Positions 52,710 through 62,501 of a DNA stretch of 64,000 nt are shown piece by piece. The stretch covers positions 268,056 to 332,055 of the forward strand of contig NZ_VUMO01000001.1 of NCBI RefSeq assembly GCF_009696145.1. Reading direction: 5' to 3'. The stretch's first letter is position 1. The number at the start of each line of letters is the position of its first letter. Made by a program: the position numbers and the translations under genes. This DNA is from Pseudoramibacter porci (GTDB lineage: Bacteria; Bacillota; Clostridia; Eubacteriales; Eubacteriaceae). The notes under the pieces are model-generated. The model was not told the DNA's origin, ran no database searches, and worked only from the letters and a program-made list of their open reading frames with translations.

Positions 52710-53217
52710 TGTCTGGCATCCTTATGCCTTTAGATTAATGGAAAAAAGCGATCTCTACCAGGTTATGGCAGTGGATTGGCGCTCAGGGCTGATTCCTTGG
52801 CCGGAGCACTCGTTTTTGGACGAGCTTGGAAATATTTTGGCCGAATACTTGGTTTTGGTTCAAAATGATTCAGAGAATCGCGAATCAGCGGTGGTCGGAT
52901 TTGCGGGGCAGTGGTTTGTAGCAGGTGAAGCACAGCTGATGAAAATTGCTATCGATCCAGATTTTCAAGGAAATGGACTTGGGCGCAGGCTCATGAAAAA
53001 AATCATTGCGCGTGCACGCAGTCATAACTGCCAGAGTATAACCCTGGAGGTTCGAACAGACAACGAGCCCGCTTTAGGGCTTTATCGGAGCTTCGGGTTT
53101 GAGATACTAGGAAAGCGGGAACGGTATTATCCAAACGGCGCAGATGCATACGTTATGGAACTGGTTTTCCCGGACGATCAAGGAGATAGAATCAGTCATG
53201 AAGATATTATCAATTGA
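52702..53217 (+). CDS. rimI: Ribosomal protein S18-alanine N-acetyltransferase
   Basis: GNAT acetyltransferase. 171 aa with the acetyl-CoA loop IDPDFQGNGLGRRLMKKII (about residues 90-108) and LYRSFGFEILGKRERYYPNGADAYVMEL, typical of RimI. Between tsaB and tsaD as in most bacteria; overlaps tsaD by 20 nt. Confidence 0.93.
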   Translation: MNNVWHPYAFRLMEKSDLYQVMAVDWRSGLIPWPEHSFLDELGNILAEYLVLVQNDSENRESAVVGFAGQWFVAGEAQLMKIAIDPDFQGNGLGRRLMKKIIARARSHNCQSITLEVRTDNEPALGLYRSFGFEILGKRERYYPNGADAYVMELVFPDDQGDRISHEDIIN

Positions 53218-54238
53218 ATCCTCTTGTGATGAAACAGCGGCGGCTATCATTGAAGATGGCCGCTGTATTTTGGCCAATCAGGTTTATACGCAGATTGCCA
53301 TTCATAGAAAATACGGCGGTGTTGTGCCAGAGATAGCATCCCGCAATCACGTTATGAAAATGCCCTATGTGGTTCAAGATGCATTGGATGAAGCACAACT
53401 TACCTTTGACGATCTTGATGCAATTGCAGTGACGAAAGGTCCGGGACTTGTTGGTGCGCTGCTCGTTGGGGTGTCGGAGGCTAAAGCATTGGCCTACGCT
53501 TTAGACAAACCGTTGATAGGCGTGAACCACATTGAAGGGCATATCGCGGCGAATTATCTGGCTTTTCCAGAGCTTGAACCGCCATTTTTGGCGCTGATTG
53601 TTTCAGGGGGCCACACCAATTTAGTGATCGTGAAAGATTATGGCACCAATATTATTTTGGGTCGGACGCGTGATGATGCTGCCGGCGAAGCCTTTGACAA
53701 GGTAGCTCGGGTGTTGGGCTATCCCTATCCCGGGGGACCGGCGATTGATCAGGCTGCACAGATTGGCGACGCACAAGCGATCGATTTTCCACGGGTCATG
53801 CTCGAAAAAGACAGTTACGATTTCAGCTTCTCCGGATTGAAATCAGCGGTGCTCAACGAATTGAACCATCGGAAGATGAAAAATATTCCGTACAAAAAAG
53901 AAGATGTCGCGGCGTCCTTCCAGGCGGCTGTCTTGGATGTGTTGACTGAAAAAACGATTCGCTGTGCCGAGGCTTACGGCATGAAGAAAATTGTGATCGC
54001 CGGTGGCGTATCAGCTAACAAGGGGCTTCGCACGCGAATGGATGTGGCCGCGAAGCAGCACAATTGGGCGTTGTATTATCCGCCGCTTTCGCTCTGTACA
54101 GACAACGCAGCGATGATCGGCGCAAGAGCGTATTATGATTTTAAGCTTGGCCGAACTAGCAGCTGGGATTTAAATGCTGTCCCGGGATTGGAACTGCCGG
54201 GTCTCGATCGAAATGCGGAATTAAACTTAAATAAATAA
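53198..54238 (+). CDS. tsaD: TsaD, tRNA N6-threonylcarbamoyltransferase
   Basis: Transfers threonylcarbamoyl to A37. ATG 53198 chosen because it gives the canonical MKILSIESSCDETAAA; AAGGAG is 12 nt upstream. 346 aa; metal His pair H111 and H115 in NHIEGHIAAN, then ALIVSGGHTNLV, DAAGEAFDKVAR and VSANKGLR. In-frame ATG 53144 lies in rimI and is discarded. Confidence 0.97.
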   Translation: MKILSIESSCDETAAAIIEDGRCILANQVYTQIAIHRKYGGVVPEIASRNHVMKMPYVVQDALDEAQLTFDDLDAIAVTKGPGLVGALLVGVSEAKALAYALDKPLIGVNHIEGHIAANYLAFPELEPPFLALIVSGGHTNLVIVKDYGTNIILGRTRDDAAGEAFDKVARVLGYPYPGGPAIDQAAQIGDAQAIDFPRVMLEKDSYDFSFSGLKSAVLNELNHRKMKNIPYKKEDVAASFQAAVLDVLTEKTIRCAEAYGMKKIVIAGGVSANKGLRTRMDVAAKQHNWALYYPPLSLCTDNAAMIGARAYYDFKLGRTSSWDLNAVPGLELPGLDRNAELNLNK

Positions 54239-54266
54239 TAATTTTAAAAAATCTTCCCGAAAAGTA

Positions 54267-54326
54267 TTGCAAAAAGCGGATTCATCGTTTAATATAATGT
54301 CAGCACTCAAAGATAACGAGTGCTAA
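54267..54326 (+). promoter_or_regulatory. groESL promoter with CIRCE operator (HrcA site)
   Basis: CIRCE inverted repeat at 54300-54326: TCAGCACTC, 9-nt spacer, GAGTGCTAA, one mismatch to the consensus. It begins two bases after TATAAT (54293-54298); TTGCAA at 54267-54272 gives a 17-nt spacing to TAATAT (54290-54295) or 20 nt to TATAAT. HrcA binding here would block initiation and release on heat shock. hrcA is not in this window. Confidence 0.95.
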
Positions 54327-54361
54327 TAAATTAGAACAAAAACTTTTGGGAGGCTTTAGCA

Positions 54362-56310
<1,949 letters not shown>

Positions 56311-56357
56311 GCTTTGCAAATTGCAAGATCGGAAAAGAGAGAAGACAAAAATCTATC

Positions 56358-56402
56358 ACCCTCGAATATCATATCCCCTTTGATATTCGAGGGTTTTTCT
56401 TT
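56358..56402 (+). terminator. Intrinsic terminator of groESL
   Basis: 14-bp perfect stem 56358-56371 with 56381-56394, followed by a T-run. Confidence 0.92.
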
Positions 56403-56443
56403 ATAATAATTTAGAACAAAAGCTTTGCTTTTTGGAGAGGCTT

Positions 56444-57097
56444 ATGAAACAAGATAAAATAATTGAGGCCATGCAGAAGCGCTGGGGTAAACGGACACCT
56501 GGTTATCTGACGCGGCTCAAGGGGAAAAGCAAGGCAGTGCTGATCCCACTCATTGGAACCGAAAAAGGTCTTGAGGTCGTATACGAGATTCGGGCGACGA
56601 CGCTGCGGACACAGCCAGGGGAGGTGAGCTTCCCTGGGGGTGGTATTGAAGTGGGCGAGACGCCGGAGCAGGCAGCTGTACGTGAAACCAGTGAAGAACT
56701 TCTCATTGCACCGGATAACATTGAAATCCTTGCGCCGATGGATGGAGAAAATGCGCCGACGGGCGCGCCGCTCTGGCCTTTTGTTGGCCATCTGCATCAT
56801 TATCAAGGCTCTTATTCTACAGACGAGGTTGCGGAAATCTTTACTGTTCCGCTGAGCTGGCTGCTTGAGCAGGAACCGGAAATGCACATGACGACACTGG
56901 TGACACAGCCGGATCCTGGGTTTCCCTATGAGTTGATCCCGAGGGGAAAGCAGTACGCATTTCGGAAGAAAAAACACCCGATTTATTTTTATCAATATCG
57001 TATCGCCAAGAATCGTGACCCCATTGTGATTTGGGGCCTGACAGCACAGGTGACTTGGTCCTGGATTCAAAAGTTGAAAAAAGAAATTATCGTATAA
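56444..57097 (+). CDS. Nudix hydrolase, CoA pyrophosphatase-like
   Basis: 217 aa. Nudix box GGGIEVGETPEQAAVRETSEEL (given as positions ~67-88) is complete, and it is preceded by the LRTQPGEVSFPGG signature of the CoAse subgroup (UPF0035), so the likely activity is cleavage of CoA or acyl-CoA to phosphopantetheine and 3',5'-ADP. Start at ATG 56444 with GGAGAGG just upstream; the TTG at 56432 overlaps that site and is unlikely. Confidence 0.87.
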   Translation: MKQDKIIEAMQKRWGKRTPGYLTRLKGKSKAVLIPLIGTEKGLEVVYEIRATTLRTQPGEVSFPGGGIEVGETPEQAAVRETSEELLIAPDNIEILAPMDGENAPTGAPLWPFVGHLHHYQGSYSTDEVAEIFTVPLSWLLEQEPEMHMTTLVTQPDPGFPYELIPRGKQYAFRKKKHPIYFYQYRIAKNRDPIVIWGLTAQVTWSWIQKLKKEIIV

Positions 57098-57118
57098 GTG
57101 AGCATAGAGGAGGATAAT

Positions 57119-57835
57119 ATGAAATTAACAATTTTAGGTAACAATGGTGCATATCCGCGGGCGAACGGCGCTTGTTCCGGCTATTTGCTGGAAAATGATC
57201 AGACTAAGGTGATTATGGATTTAGGTGCGGGTACATTAAGCAATTTAATGTCTATTGACGACGCTTCCGATCTCGATGGCATTTTGCTTTCACATCTACA
57301 TTGGGATCACATTTCTGATTTGTTCGTATTGCAGTATCTATTGGAAAAACGGGATCAAGTTGTTCCGGTTTATCTTCCGGAATCGCCGGAAAACATCTAC
57401 AAAATGATTGCGGATATTAAGAGCTTTGATGTGCATCCTATTCACAATGGTGACGAAGTAACGATCAAAAACATGACGTTTATCTTTAAACAGATGCGAC
57501 ATCCTGTGGAAGATTACGCGATAAAGGCCGTTGATGAAAAAGGCAAGGCTTGTCTCTATACAGGGGATACCGGCATTTGCGATGCTTTGACAGATTTTGT
57601 CGAAGGGGTACACACGATGCTCTGCGACTGCACCTATGTCGACAATCCGGACGAAAATAAACATTTATCGGCGGGCCAGGCGGCCGAAATTGCCGAAAAA
57701 GCTGGCGTGCGTCATTTGATTTTGACGCATTTTAATCCGGAACTTAACCCGAGAGATTACGCAATCGTGGCTGAACGTATTTTGCGCAGAGGTCGTGTCA
57801 CAAAATCGGAAATCATGCTGACGTTTAATATCTAA
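57119..57835 (+). CDS. MBL-fold metallo-hydrolase
   Basis: 238 aa, beta-lactamase/RNase Z-like fold. Zinc motif SHLHWDHISD (about residues 58-67), later CDCTYVD and LTHFNP, but a shortened form of tRNase Z lacking the exosite arm; real substrate unknown. ATG 57119 is preceded by GAGGAGG at five bases; the earlier GTG at 57098 is discarded. 21 nt after the Nudix gene, so probably one transcript. Confidence 0.88.
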   Translation: MKLTILGNNGAYPRANGACSGYLLENDQTKVIMDLGAGTLSNLMSIDDASDLDGILLSHLHWDHISDLFVLQYLLEKRDQVVPVYLPESPENIYKMIADIKSFDVHPIHNGDEVTIKNMTFIFKQMRHPVEDYAIKAVDEKGKACLYTGDTGICDALTDFVEGVHTMLCDCTYVDNPDENKHLSAGQAAEIAEKAGVRHLILTHFNPELNPRDYAIVAERILRRGRVTKSEIMLTFNI

Positions 57836-57918
57836 TTTCCCAATCTGAACACGAATAAGCTGAAAGGTTCAAAGGACTCAGCTGTGAGAAATATTTGTGA
57901 AGAGATCATGAAGATTCA

Positions 57919-57947
57919 TTGACAAGTTTTGAAATTTCAAATATAAT
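57919..57947 (+). promoter_or_regulatory. Promoter of rpsU-yqeY
   Basis: Consensus sigma-A promoter: TTGACA (57919-57924), 17 nt, TATAAT (57942-57947). Leader of about 60 nt before rpsU. Confidence 0.92.
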
Positions 57948-58014
57948 ATCCATTGTCCACCTGTATCAAAAGATTTCCACAGGGTAGTTTACATTCAGGA
58001 AGGGGGGATATTAA

Positions 58015-58200
58015 ATGTCAGAAGTACGTGTACGTGAAAACGAGTCTTTGGAAAGCGCTCTGAGACGTTTTAAAAGAAAGACCGCTATGGCAGGTGTCAT
58101 GTCAGAAATTCGCAAAAGAGAACACTACGAAAAGCCGAGTGTAAAGCGCAAGAAAAAATCTGAAGCTGCCAGAAAAAGAAAAATGAAGAAACATAGATAA
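58015..58200 (+). CDS. rpsU: Ribosomal protein bS21
   Basis: 61-aa basic 30S protein: [19 protein letters not shown] at the start, [17 protein letters not shown] and a Lys/Arg tail. A GGAAGGGGGG site lies upstream. Operon with yqeY is the standard Firmicute arrangement. Confidence 0.97.
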   Translation: MSEVRVRENESLESALRRFKRKTAMAGVMSEIRKREHYEKPSVKRKKKSEAARKRKMKKHR

Positions 58201-58217
58201 AAGGATGTGTCATAAGT

Positions 58218-58664
58218 TTGGCTTTAAAGAAACAGTTATTAACTGATTTGAAAGCGGCGATGAAAGCAAAAGACAAGGTCCGTAAATCGACGATTACCTT
58301 GATACGTGCGGCGATTCTTCAGGAAGAAAAAGATAAACAAATCGATGATCTTGAAGACAGCGATATCGAAGCGATCATCTCCAAGCAATACAAACAGAGA
58401 AAAGATTCTTTAAAGGAATTCGAAAAAGCCGGACGTGATGATTTGATTGAACAGACTAAGGCTGAAATGGCGATTATTGAGGACTATCTCCCTAAGCAGT
58501 TGAGTCCAGATGAAATCGGCACAATTGTAGAAGATACCATTCAGGAAATCGGTGCGGAAAGCATGAAAGATATGGGTAAAGTGATGAAAGCCATTATGCC
58601 AAAAGTCAAGGGAAAAGCTGACGGTAAAGTCGTCAATCAAATTGTTCGGGAAAAATTGAATTAA
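58218..58664 (+). CDS. yqeY: GatB/YqeY-domain protein
   Basis: 148 aa, all-helical YqeY domain like the tail of GatB; thought to bind tRNA or affect amidation, role unproven. Starts at TTG 58218, which reproduces the usual N-terminus ALKKQLLTDLKAAMKAKDK. LEDYLPKQLSP-type segment appears as IEDYLPKQLSPDEI. Confidence 0.92.
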   Translation: MALKKQLLTDLKAAMKAKDKVRKSTITLIRAAILQEEKDKQIDDLEDSDIEAIISKQYKQRKDSLKEFEKAGRDDLIEQTKAEMAIIEDYLPKQLSPDEIGTIVEDTIQEIGAESMKDMGKVMKAIMPKVKGKADGKVVNQIVREKLN

Positions 58665-58670
58665 ATCATT

Positions 58671-58696
58671 GCGCCGCAGATTTTAATTTGCGGCGC
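58671..58696 (+). terminator. Hairpin after yqeY, weak terminator
   Basis: GC-rich 8-bp stem (58671-58678 with 58689-58696) directly after yqeY; the following tract is GGATTTAAA, with no clean T-run, so termination may be partial. Confidence 0.45.
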
Positions 58697-58712
58697 GGAT
58701 TTAAAAAAAGTA

Positions 58713-58741
58713 TTGACAACATCAATGCAGACCGGTATAAT
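58713..58741 (+). promoter_or_regulatory. Promoter of the tRNA pair
   Basis: TTGACA (58713-58718), 17 nt, TATAAT (58736-58741): perfect consensus, 12 nt before the first tRNA. Confidence 0.92.
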
Positions 58742-58753
58742 ATAATTCGTTGT

Positions 58754-58830
58754 CGAGGTGTAGCGCAGTTTGGTAGCGCACATGGTTTGGGACCATGGAG
58801 CCGGAGGTTCGAATCCTCTCACCTCGACCA
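58754..58830 (+). tRNA. tRNA-Pro (anticodon UGG)
   Basis: 77 nt with encoded CCA. Acceptor CGAGGTG/CACCTCG, anticodon stem CATGG/CCATG with loop TTTGGGA (anticodon TGG at 58788-58790), T-loop TTCGAAT. With the GGG isoacceptor at 35253 it covers the proline codons, UGG by wobble. Confidence 0.97.
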
Positions 58831-58843
58831 TTTTTTTATTTAA

Positions 58844-58920
58844 GGGCCTTTAGCTCAGTTGGTCAGAGCATCCGGCTCATAACCGGCAGGTCCAGGGTTC
58901 GAGTCCCTGAGGGCCCACCA
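58844..58920 (+). tRNA. tRNA with CAU anticodon (elongator Met or Ile2)
   Basis: 77 nt with encoded CCA. Acceptor GGGCCTT pairs with AGGGCCC (G1-C72 paired, so not the initiator); anticodon loop CTCATAA; T-loop TTCGAGT. Elongator Met and lysidine-modified Ile2 share this anticodon and cannot be separated by eye. Confidence 0.93.
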
Positions 58921-59199
58921 TTTTTGGCAAAATCTAGCGGTTTTCGCTTATATGAATAGGTAAGGGGATTAATAATCCCCATATAATCCCCACTTTTGAT
59001 TTGAGTTTAAGTCAGAGGTGGGGTTTTTATATACTTTAATTTGTGTACCCAAAGGGCACTTAAAAAGAATAGCAAGAAATTCAGTGGACCCAACTTGAAG
59101 TAGAGTTTCTAAAAATATCACATTTATTAAACTCAACGATCTGTTTCTGTTAATAATTAGAGAATAGATTTATTATGATCATAGAAAGGAGGCCTCTTT
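58921..59199. other. Gene-free region after the tRNA pair: hairpins, short repeats, terminator
   Basis: Just after the tRNA: AGCG/CGCT mini-hairpin (~58936-58948), GGGGATT/AATCCCC hairpin (58964-58970 with 58974-58980), a 9-nt direct repeat ATAATCCCC (58972-58980 and 58983-58991), and a stem CCCCAC/GTGGGG (58988-58993 with 59018-59023) with five T that could terminate the tRNA transcript. The rest to 59199 is AT-rich with no gene. The repeats next to a tRNA 3' end resemble an integration scar, but no integrase is present. Confidence 0.4.
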
Positions 59200-59817
59200 G
59201 TGGATCAAGAAAAAATTGGAAAGTTCATCGCGGCTTGTAGAAAGGAACGCGGGTTGACACAGGCCGTTCTTGCGGAGAAACTCGGCATTACAGATCGTGC
59301 TGTCTCAAAATGGGAAAGGGGGAAGGGCCTGCCTGATGTAGCCATCATGTCGGAATTATGTGACGTTCTGAACATTAATATCAATGAACTTTTTACCGGG
59401 GAGCGATTAGCGATGGATCAATATCGGGAAATGGCAGAACAGCATCTGCTGGAAATGCGCAGACAGGAAGAGCGGGCAAATAAAAGACTGCTTTCATTGG
59501 AAACCGTGATCGGATATACATGCTCAATCTCATTTATATTGATGATTTTTGCAGCATCTTTTGCCGTTTCGCTTACAGCCTGGCGAATCGCGTTGATTGC
59601 AGCAGGGTGTATCATTTTCACGGTTGGGATGGGATATTGTTTGAAATTGGAGCATGATACAGGATATTACGAATGTCCTTCCTGCGGCGCCATTTATATT
59701 CCAACAATGAAATCTGTTGTTTTTTCTCCCCATATTGGAAGAAGCAGAAAAATGAAATGCCCGTATTGCGGAAAACGCGCGTATCAAAAAAAAAAGTGCT
59801 TACGAAATAATGAATGA
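59200..59817 (+). CDS. XRE-type HTH protein with membrane hairpin and zinc ribbon
   Basis: 205 aa from a GTG start with AGGAGG upstream. Domains: HTH_3 at ~5-60 (LTQAVLAEKLGITDRAVSKWERGKGLPD), a short coiled coil (~70-95), two membrane helices (~105-125 and 128-147), and a C-terminal zinc ribbon with CPSCG and CPYCGKRAY. The layout implies a membrane-tethered regulator. It is a known clostridial arrangement but its target is unknown. Single gene, flanked by gene-free DNA of 279 and 290 nt. Confidence 0.85.
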   Translation: MDQEKIGKFIAACRKERGLTQAVLAEKLGITDRAVSKWERGKGLPDVAIMSELCDVLNININELFTGERLAMDQYREMAEQHLLEMRRQEERANKRLLSLETVIGYTCSISFILMIFAASFAVSLTAWRIALIAAGCIIFTVGMGYCLKLEHDTGYYECPSCGAIYIPTMKSVVFSPHIGRSRKMKCPYCGKRAYQKKKCLRNNE

Positions 59818-60008
59818 TAGCTGTCAAAGGAATTTTGCGACAGTAGACGGATTCGTACGGACTACATGTGTTTAGGATAAATTTGAGTGTAAAGATAATC
59901 GATTAAATGATGTGAAAATACTGTCGTCAAAACCAATAAGTGAATACGCTGCCATGGAGCGTTTCTCATCAAGACATAATAATTTGCATATTAAATACAA
60001 AAAGCACA
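59818..60008. other. Gene-free stretch before serC
   Basis: AT-rich. A CTGTC/GACAG mini-hairpin lies at the start of the stretch; otherwise I see no gene or clear signal until the serC promoter at 60009. Confidence 0.5.
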
Positions 60009-60070
60009 TTGAAAAGTAAAAAATTAAAGCCTATAATAATAAAAACTGTAATGTTTCATTACAGTTTTTT
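60009..60070 (+). promoter_or_regulatory. serC promoter running straight into a terminator-like hairpin
   Basis: TTGAAA (60009-60014), 17 nt, TATAAT (60032-60037). The start would be near 60044, inside a 13-bp hairpin (60041-60053 with 60057-60069, 3-nt loop) that is followed by a T-run. Transcripts would need to read through it to reach serC. Confidence 0.7.
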
Positions 60071-60107
60071 GTTTTTTACGGTTTTATATTTTTAAAGGAG
60101 GAAAGTT

Positions 60108-61202
60108 TTGGAAAGAGTTTTTAACTTCGCACCTGGTCCGTCTGCTTTACCAGAAGAAGTACTTAAGAAAGCTCAGGAAGAGCTGCTTTGCTATGGCGAT
60201 ACCGGCATGTCAGTTATGGAAATGAGCCACCGTTCAGCTGATTTTGCTGAAATTTTAGATCAGGCAAAAGCTGATTTGAAAGAATTAATGGAGATTCCGG
60301 ATAATTACGACATCCTATTCCTGCAGGGCGGTGCCTCTACACAGTTCTCGATGATTCCGTTAAATCTTATGGTTCACAACCACAAAGCGGATTACATCAA
60401 GACTGGGAATTGGGCGAAAAAAGCCTATGAACAAGCAGTGAAGGTCGGCGATGCAAAAGTTATCGCTTCATCAGAAGATAAGACCTACAGTTATATTCCA
60501 GATTATGACATCTCTATGCTTCGTCCGGATGCTGATTATTTACACATCTGTGTTAATAACACCATCTACGGCACCCGTTTTGCACCGGATCGTCTTCCGG
60601 AAACGCCGGACAACATTCCGCTGATTGGCGATATGTCGTCCAATATCTTGTCCGAACCCTACGACGTTTCAAAATTCGGGATGATCTATGCAGGCGCGCA
60701 GAAAAATATGGGCCCAGCTGGCGTTACGGTTGTCATTATTCGCCACGATTTGGTCGGCCAGGCGGATCCGAGTATTCCGACGATGCTGGATTACAAGACT
60801 CACGTCGATAAGGATTCCTGCTTCAACACCCCACCGTGCTTTGCCATCTATATGTGCGGCTTGGTCTATAAATGGCTGAAAGAAAAGGGTGGAGTTGCAG
60901 CGATGGCTGAACTGAATAAAGCGAAAGCTTCTAAACTTTATGATTTCTTGGACAACTCGGCATTGTTTAAACCGACTGTATTGAATCCGATTGACCGTTC
61001 GTTGATGAACGTGCCATTTGTGACTGGAGATAAAGATCTGGACGCTAAATTTGTCAAGGAATCAAAAGAAGCCGGTCTGGTTAATCTGAAAGGTCATCGA
61101 ACAGTCGGGGGTATGCGTGCTTCAATTTATAACGCCATGACTATGGACGGCGTCGATGCTCTGATTGATTTCATGAAGAAATTCGAAACAGAAAACAAAT
61201 AA
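60108..61202 (+). CDS. serC: Phosphoserine aminotransferase
   Basis: Transaminates 3-phosphohydroxypyruvate in serine synthesis; class V aminotransferase. 364 aa from a TTG start with AAAGGAGG upstream. VFNFAPGPSALPEEVL at the N-terminus, LQGGASTQFSMIPLNL, PLIGDMSSNILS and PLP Lys in YAGAQKNMGPAGV. Followed by serA, giving a serine operon lacking serB. Confidence 0.97.
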   Translation: MERVFNFAPGPSALPEEVLKKAQEELLCYGDTGMSVMEMSHRSADFAEILDQAKADLKELMEIPDNYDILFLQGGASTQFSMIPLNLMVHNHKADYIKTGNWAKKAYEQAVKVGDAKVIASSEDKTYSYIPDYDISMLRPDADYLHICVNNTIYGTRFAPDRLPETPDNIPLIGDMSSNILSEPYDVSKFGMIYAGAQKNMGPAGVTVVIIRHDLVGQADPSIPTMLDYKTHVDKDSCFNTPPCFAIYMCGLVYKWLKEKGGVAAMAELNKAKASKLYDFLDNSALFKPTVLNPIDRSLMNVPFVTGDKDLDAKFVKESKEAGLVNLKGHRTVGGMRASIYNAMTMDGVDALIDFMKKFETENK

Positions 61203-61324
61203 TTATAAACTGACATCCAGCTGGATCACAGGACACCAAAGATCCGCAAAATTCGCGCGCAGTAAAGGTCGGGGTAGTATCGTAGTTGGCCGGATTTGCT
61301 GCGGCATGAACAGAAGGAATAAAT

Positions 61325-62500
61325 ATGAATTATCAAATCAAAACACTGAATAACATTTCAAAAAAAGGATTAAAACAACTGACTGAACAATATGTCGTTG
61401 ATCAGGAAGGCGCCGATTCACCGGACGCGATACTGGTCAGAAGTGCGAAAATGCACGACATGGCGTTCAACGACAACTTGTCCTTTATCGGCCGTGCTGG
61501 TGCCGGTGTCAATAACATTCCGTTGGAACGCTGTGCGGAACAAGGGATTGTGGTTTGCAACGCGCCAGGTGCCAACGCCAACGCCGTTAAGGAATTGGTG
61601 GCGACAGCCATGTTGATTTCATCTCGAAAGGTTGTTCAGGGGATTGAATGGACCAAAACGCTGGACGGAACACAGACAGATATCGGTGCAGCGGTAGAAA
61701 AAAACAAGAAAGCATTTGCCGGACCAGAACTCTATAAGAAGAAAATGGGCGTCATTGGATTAGGCGCCATTGGTCTGCTCGTCGCAAATATGGCTGTCGA
61801 CTTCGGTATGAAGGTATACGGATTCGATCCTTTCATTACGATTAAACATGCCTGGGGGTTAAGCAGAAAAGTCAAACGGGCCTCCAGTCTAGAAGCTCTT
61901 TTCCAAAATTGTGATTACATTTCAATCCATGTGCCGTATATGGAAGCGACAAAAAATTACATCAACGCCGATTTGCTCGCTTTAGCAAAACCTAATTTGC
62001 GTTTGATGAACTTAGCTCGCGGCGGTCTCGTTGATGAAGATGCGTTAGCCGAAGCGTTGGAAAACGATAAAATTGCAGCGTACGTCACCGATTTCCCGAG
62101 CAATAAGACGATTCATATGAAAAATGCGATCAATATTCCCCATTTAGGTGCATCGACACCGGAATCAGAAGAAAATTGCGCAACGATGGTGGTCGATTCG
62201 CTTCGGGAATACATGGAAAACGGAAATATCATCAATTCGGTTAACTATCCGGATTGCAGTATGGGTGAATGTGAAACGGCGCATCGCATTACAGTGGCCC
62301 ATCGGAACGTTCCAAATATGATCGCCAGCATCACCACTGTGCTGGCACAGGATAATGTCAACATAGCGAACATGACAAACAAAAATAAAGGCAAATACGC
62401 CTACACGATGATTGATATTGATTCCGAAGAATTTAAGGCAGAAACACTTGCTGATCTTAAGGCGATTGATGGCGTGACACGCGTCAGATTGGTTAAATAA
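61325..62500 (+). CDS. serA: D-3-phosphoglycerate dehydrogenase
   Basis: First step of serine synthesis (3-phosphoglycerate to phosphohydroxypyruvate, NAD). 391 aa: catalytic N-terminus, Rossmann motif GVIGLGAIGLLVANMA, the NAD-pocket region ARGGLVDEDAL and catalytic His in HLGASTPESEENCA, plus a C-terminal ACT domain (~320-391; VPNMIASITTVLAQDNVNIANM) likely sensing serine. AAGGAA upstream of ATG. The 122-nt gap to serC has no clear terminator. Confidence 0.96.
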   Translation: MNYQIKTLNNISKKGLKQLTEQYVVDQEGADSPDAILVRSAKMHDMAFNDNLSFIGRAGAGVNNIPLERCAEQGIVVCNAPGANANAVKELVATAMLISSRKVVQGIEWTKTLDGTQTDIGAAVEKNKKAFAGPELYKKKMGVIGLGAIGLLVANMAVDFGMKVYGFDPFITIKHAWGLSRKVKRASSLEALFQNCDYISIHVPYMEATKNYINADLLALAKPNLRLMNLARGGLVDEDALAEALENDKIAAYVTDFPSNKTIHMKNAINIPHLGASTPESEENCATMVVDSLREYMENGNIINSVNYPDCSMGECETAHRITVAHRNVPNMIASITTVLAQDNVNIANMTNKNKGKYAYTMIDIDSEEFKAETLADLKAIDGVTRVRLVK

Positions 62501-62501
62501 T

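Noticed and set aside
56411..57070. 219-codon minus-strand ORF antisense to the Nudix gene
   Set aside because: The sense frame carries a complete Nudix box; the antisense product has no recognisable motif.
58844..58920. Initiator tRNA-fMet
   Set aside because: Position 1-72 is a G-C pair; initiators have an unpaired C1-A72 type end. It must be elongator Met or Ile2.
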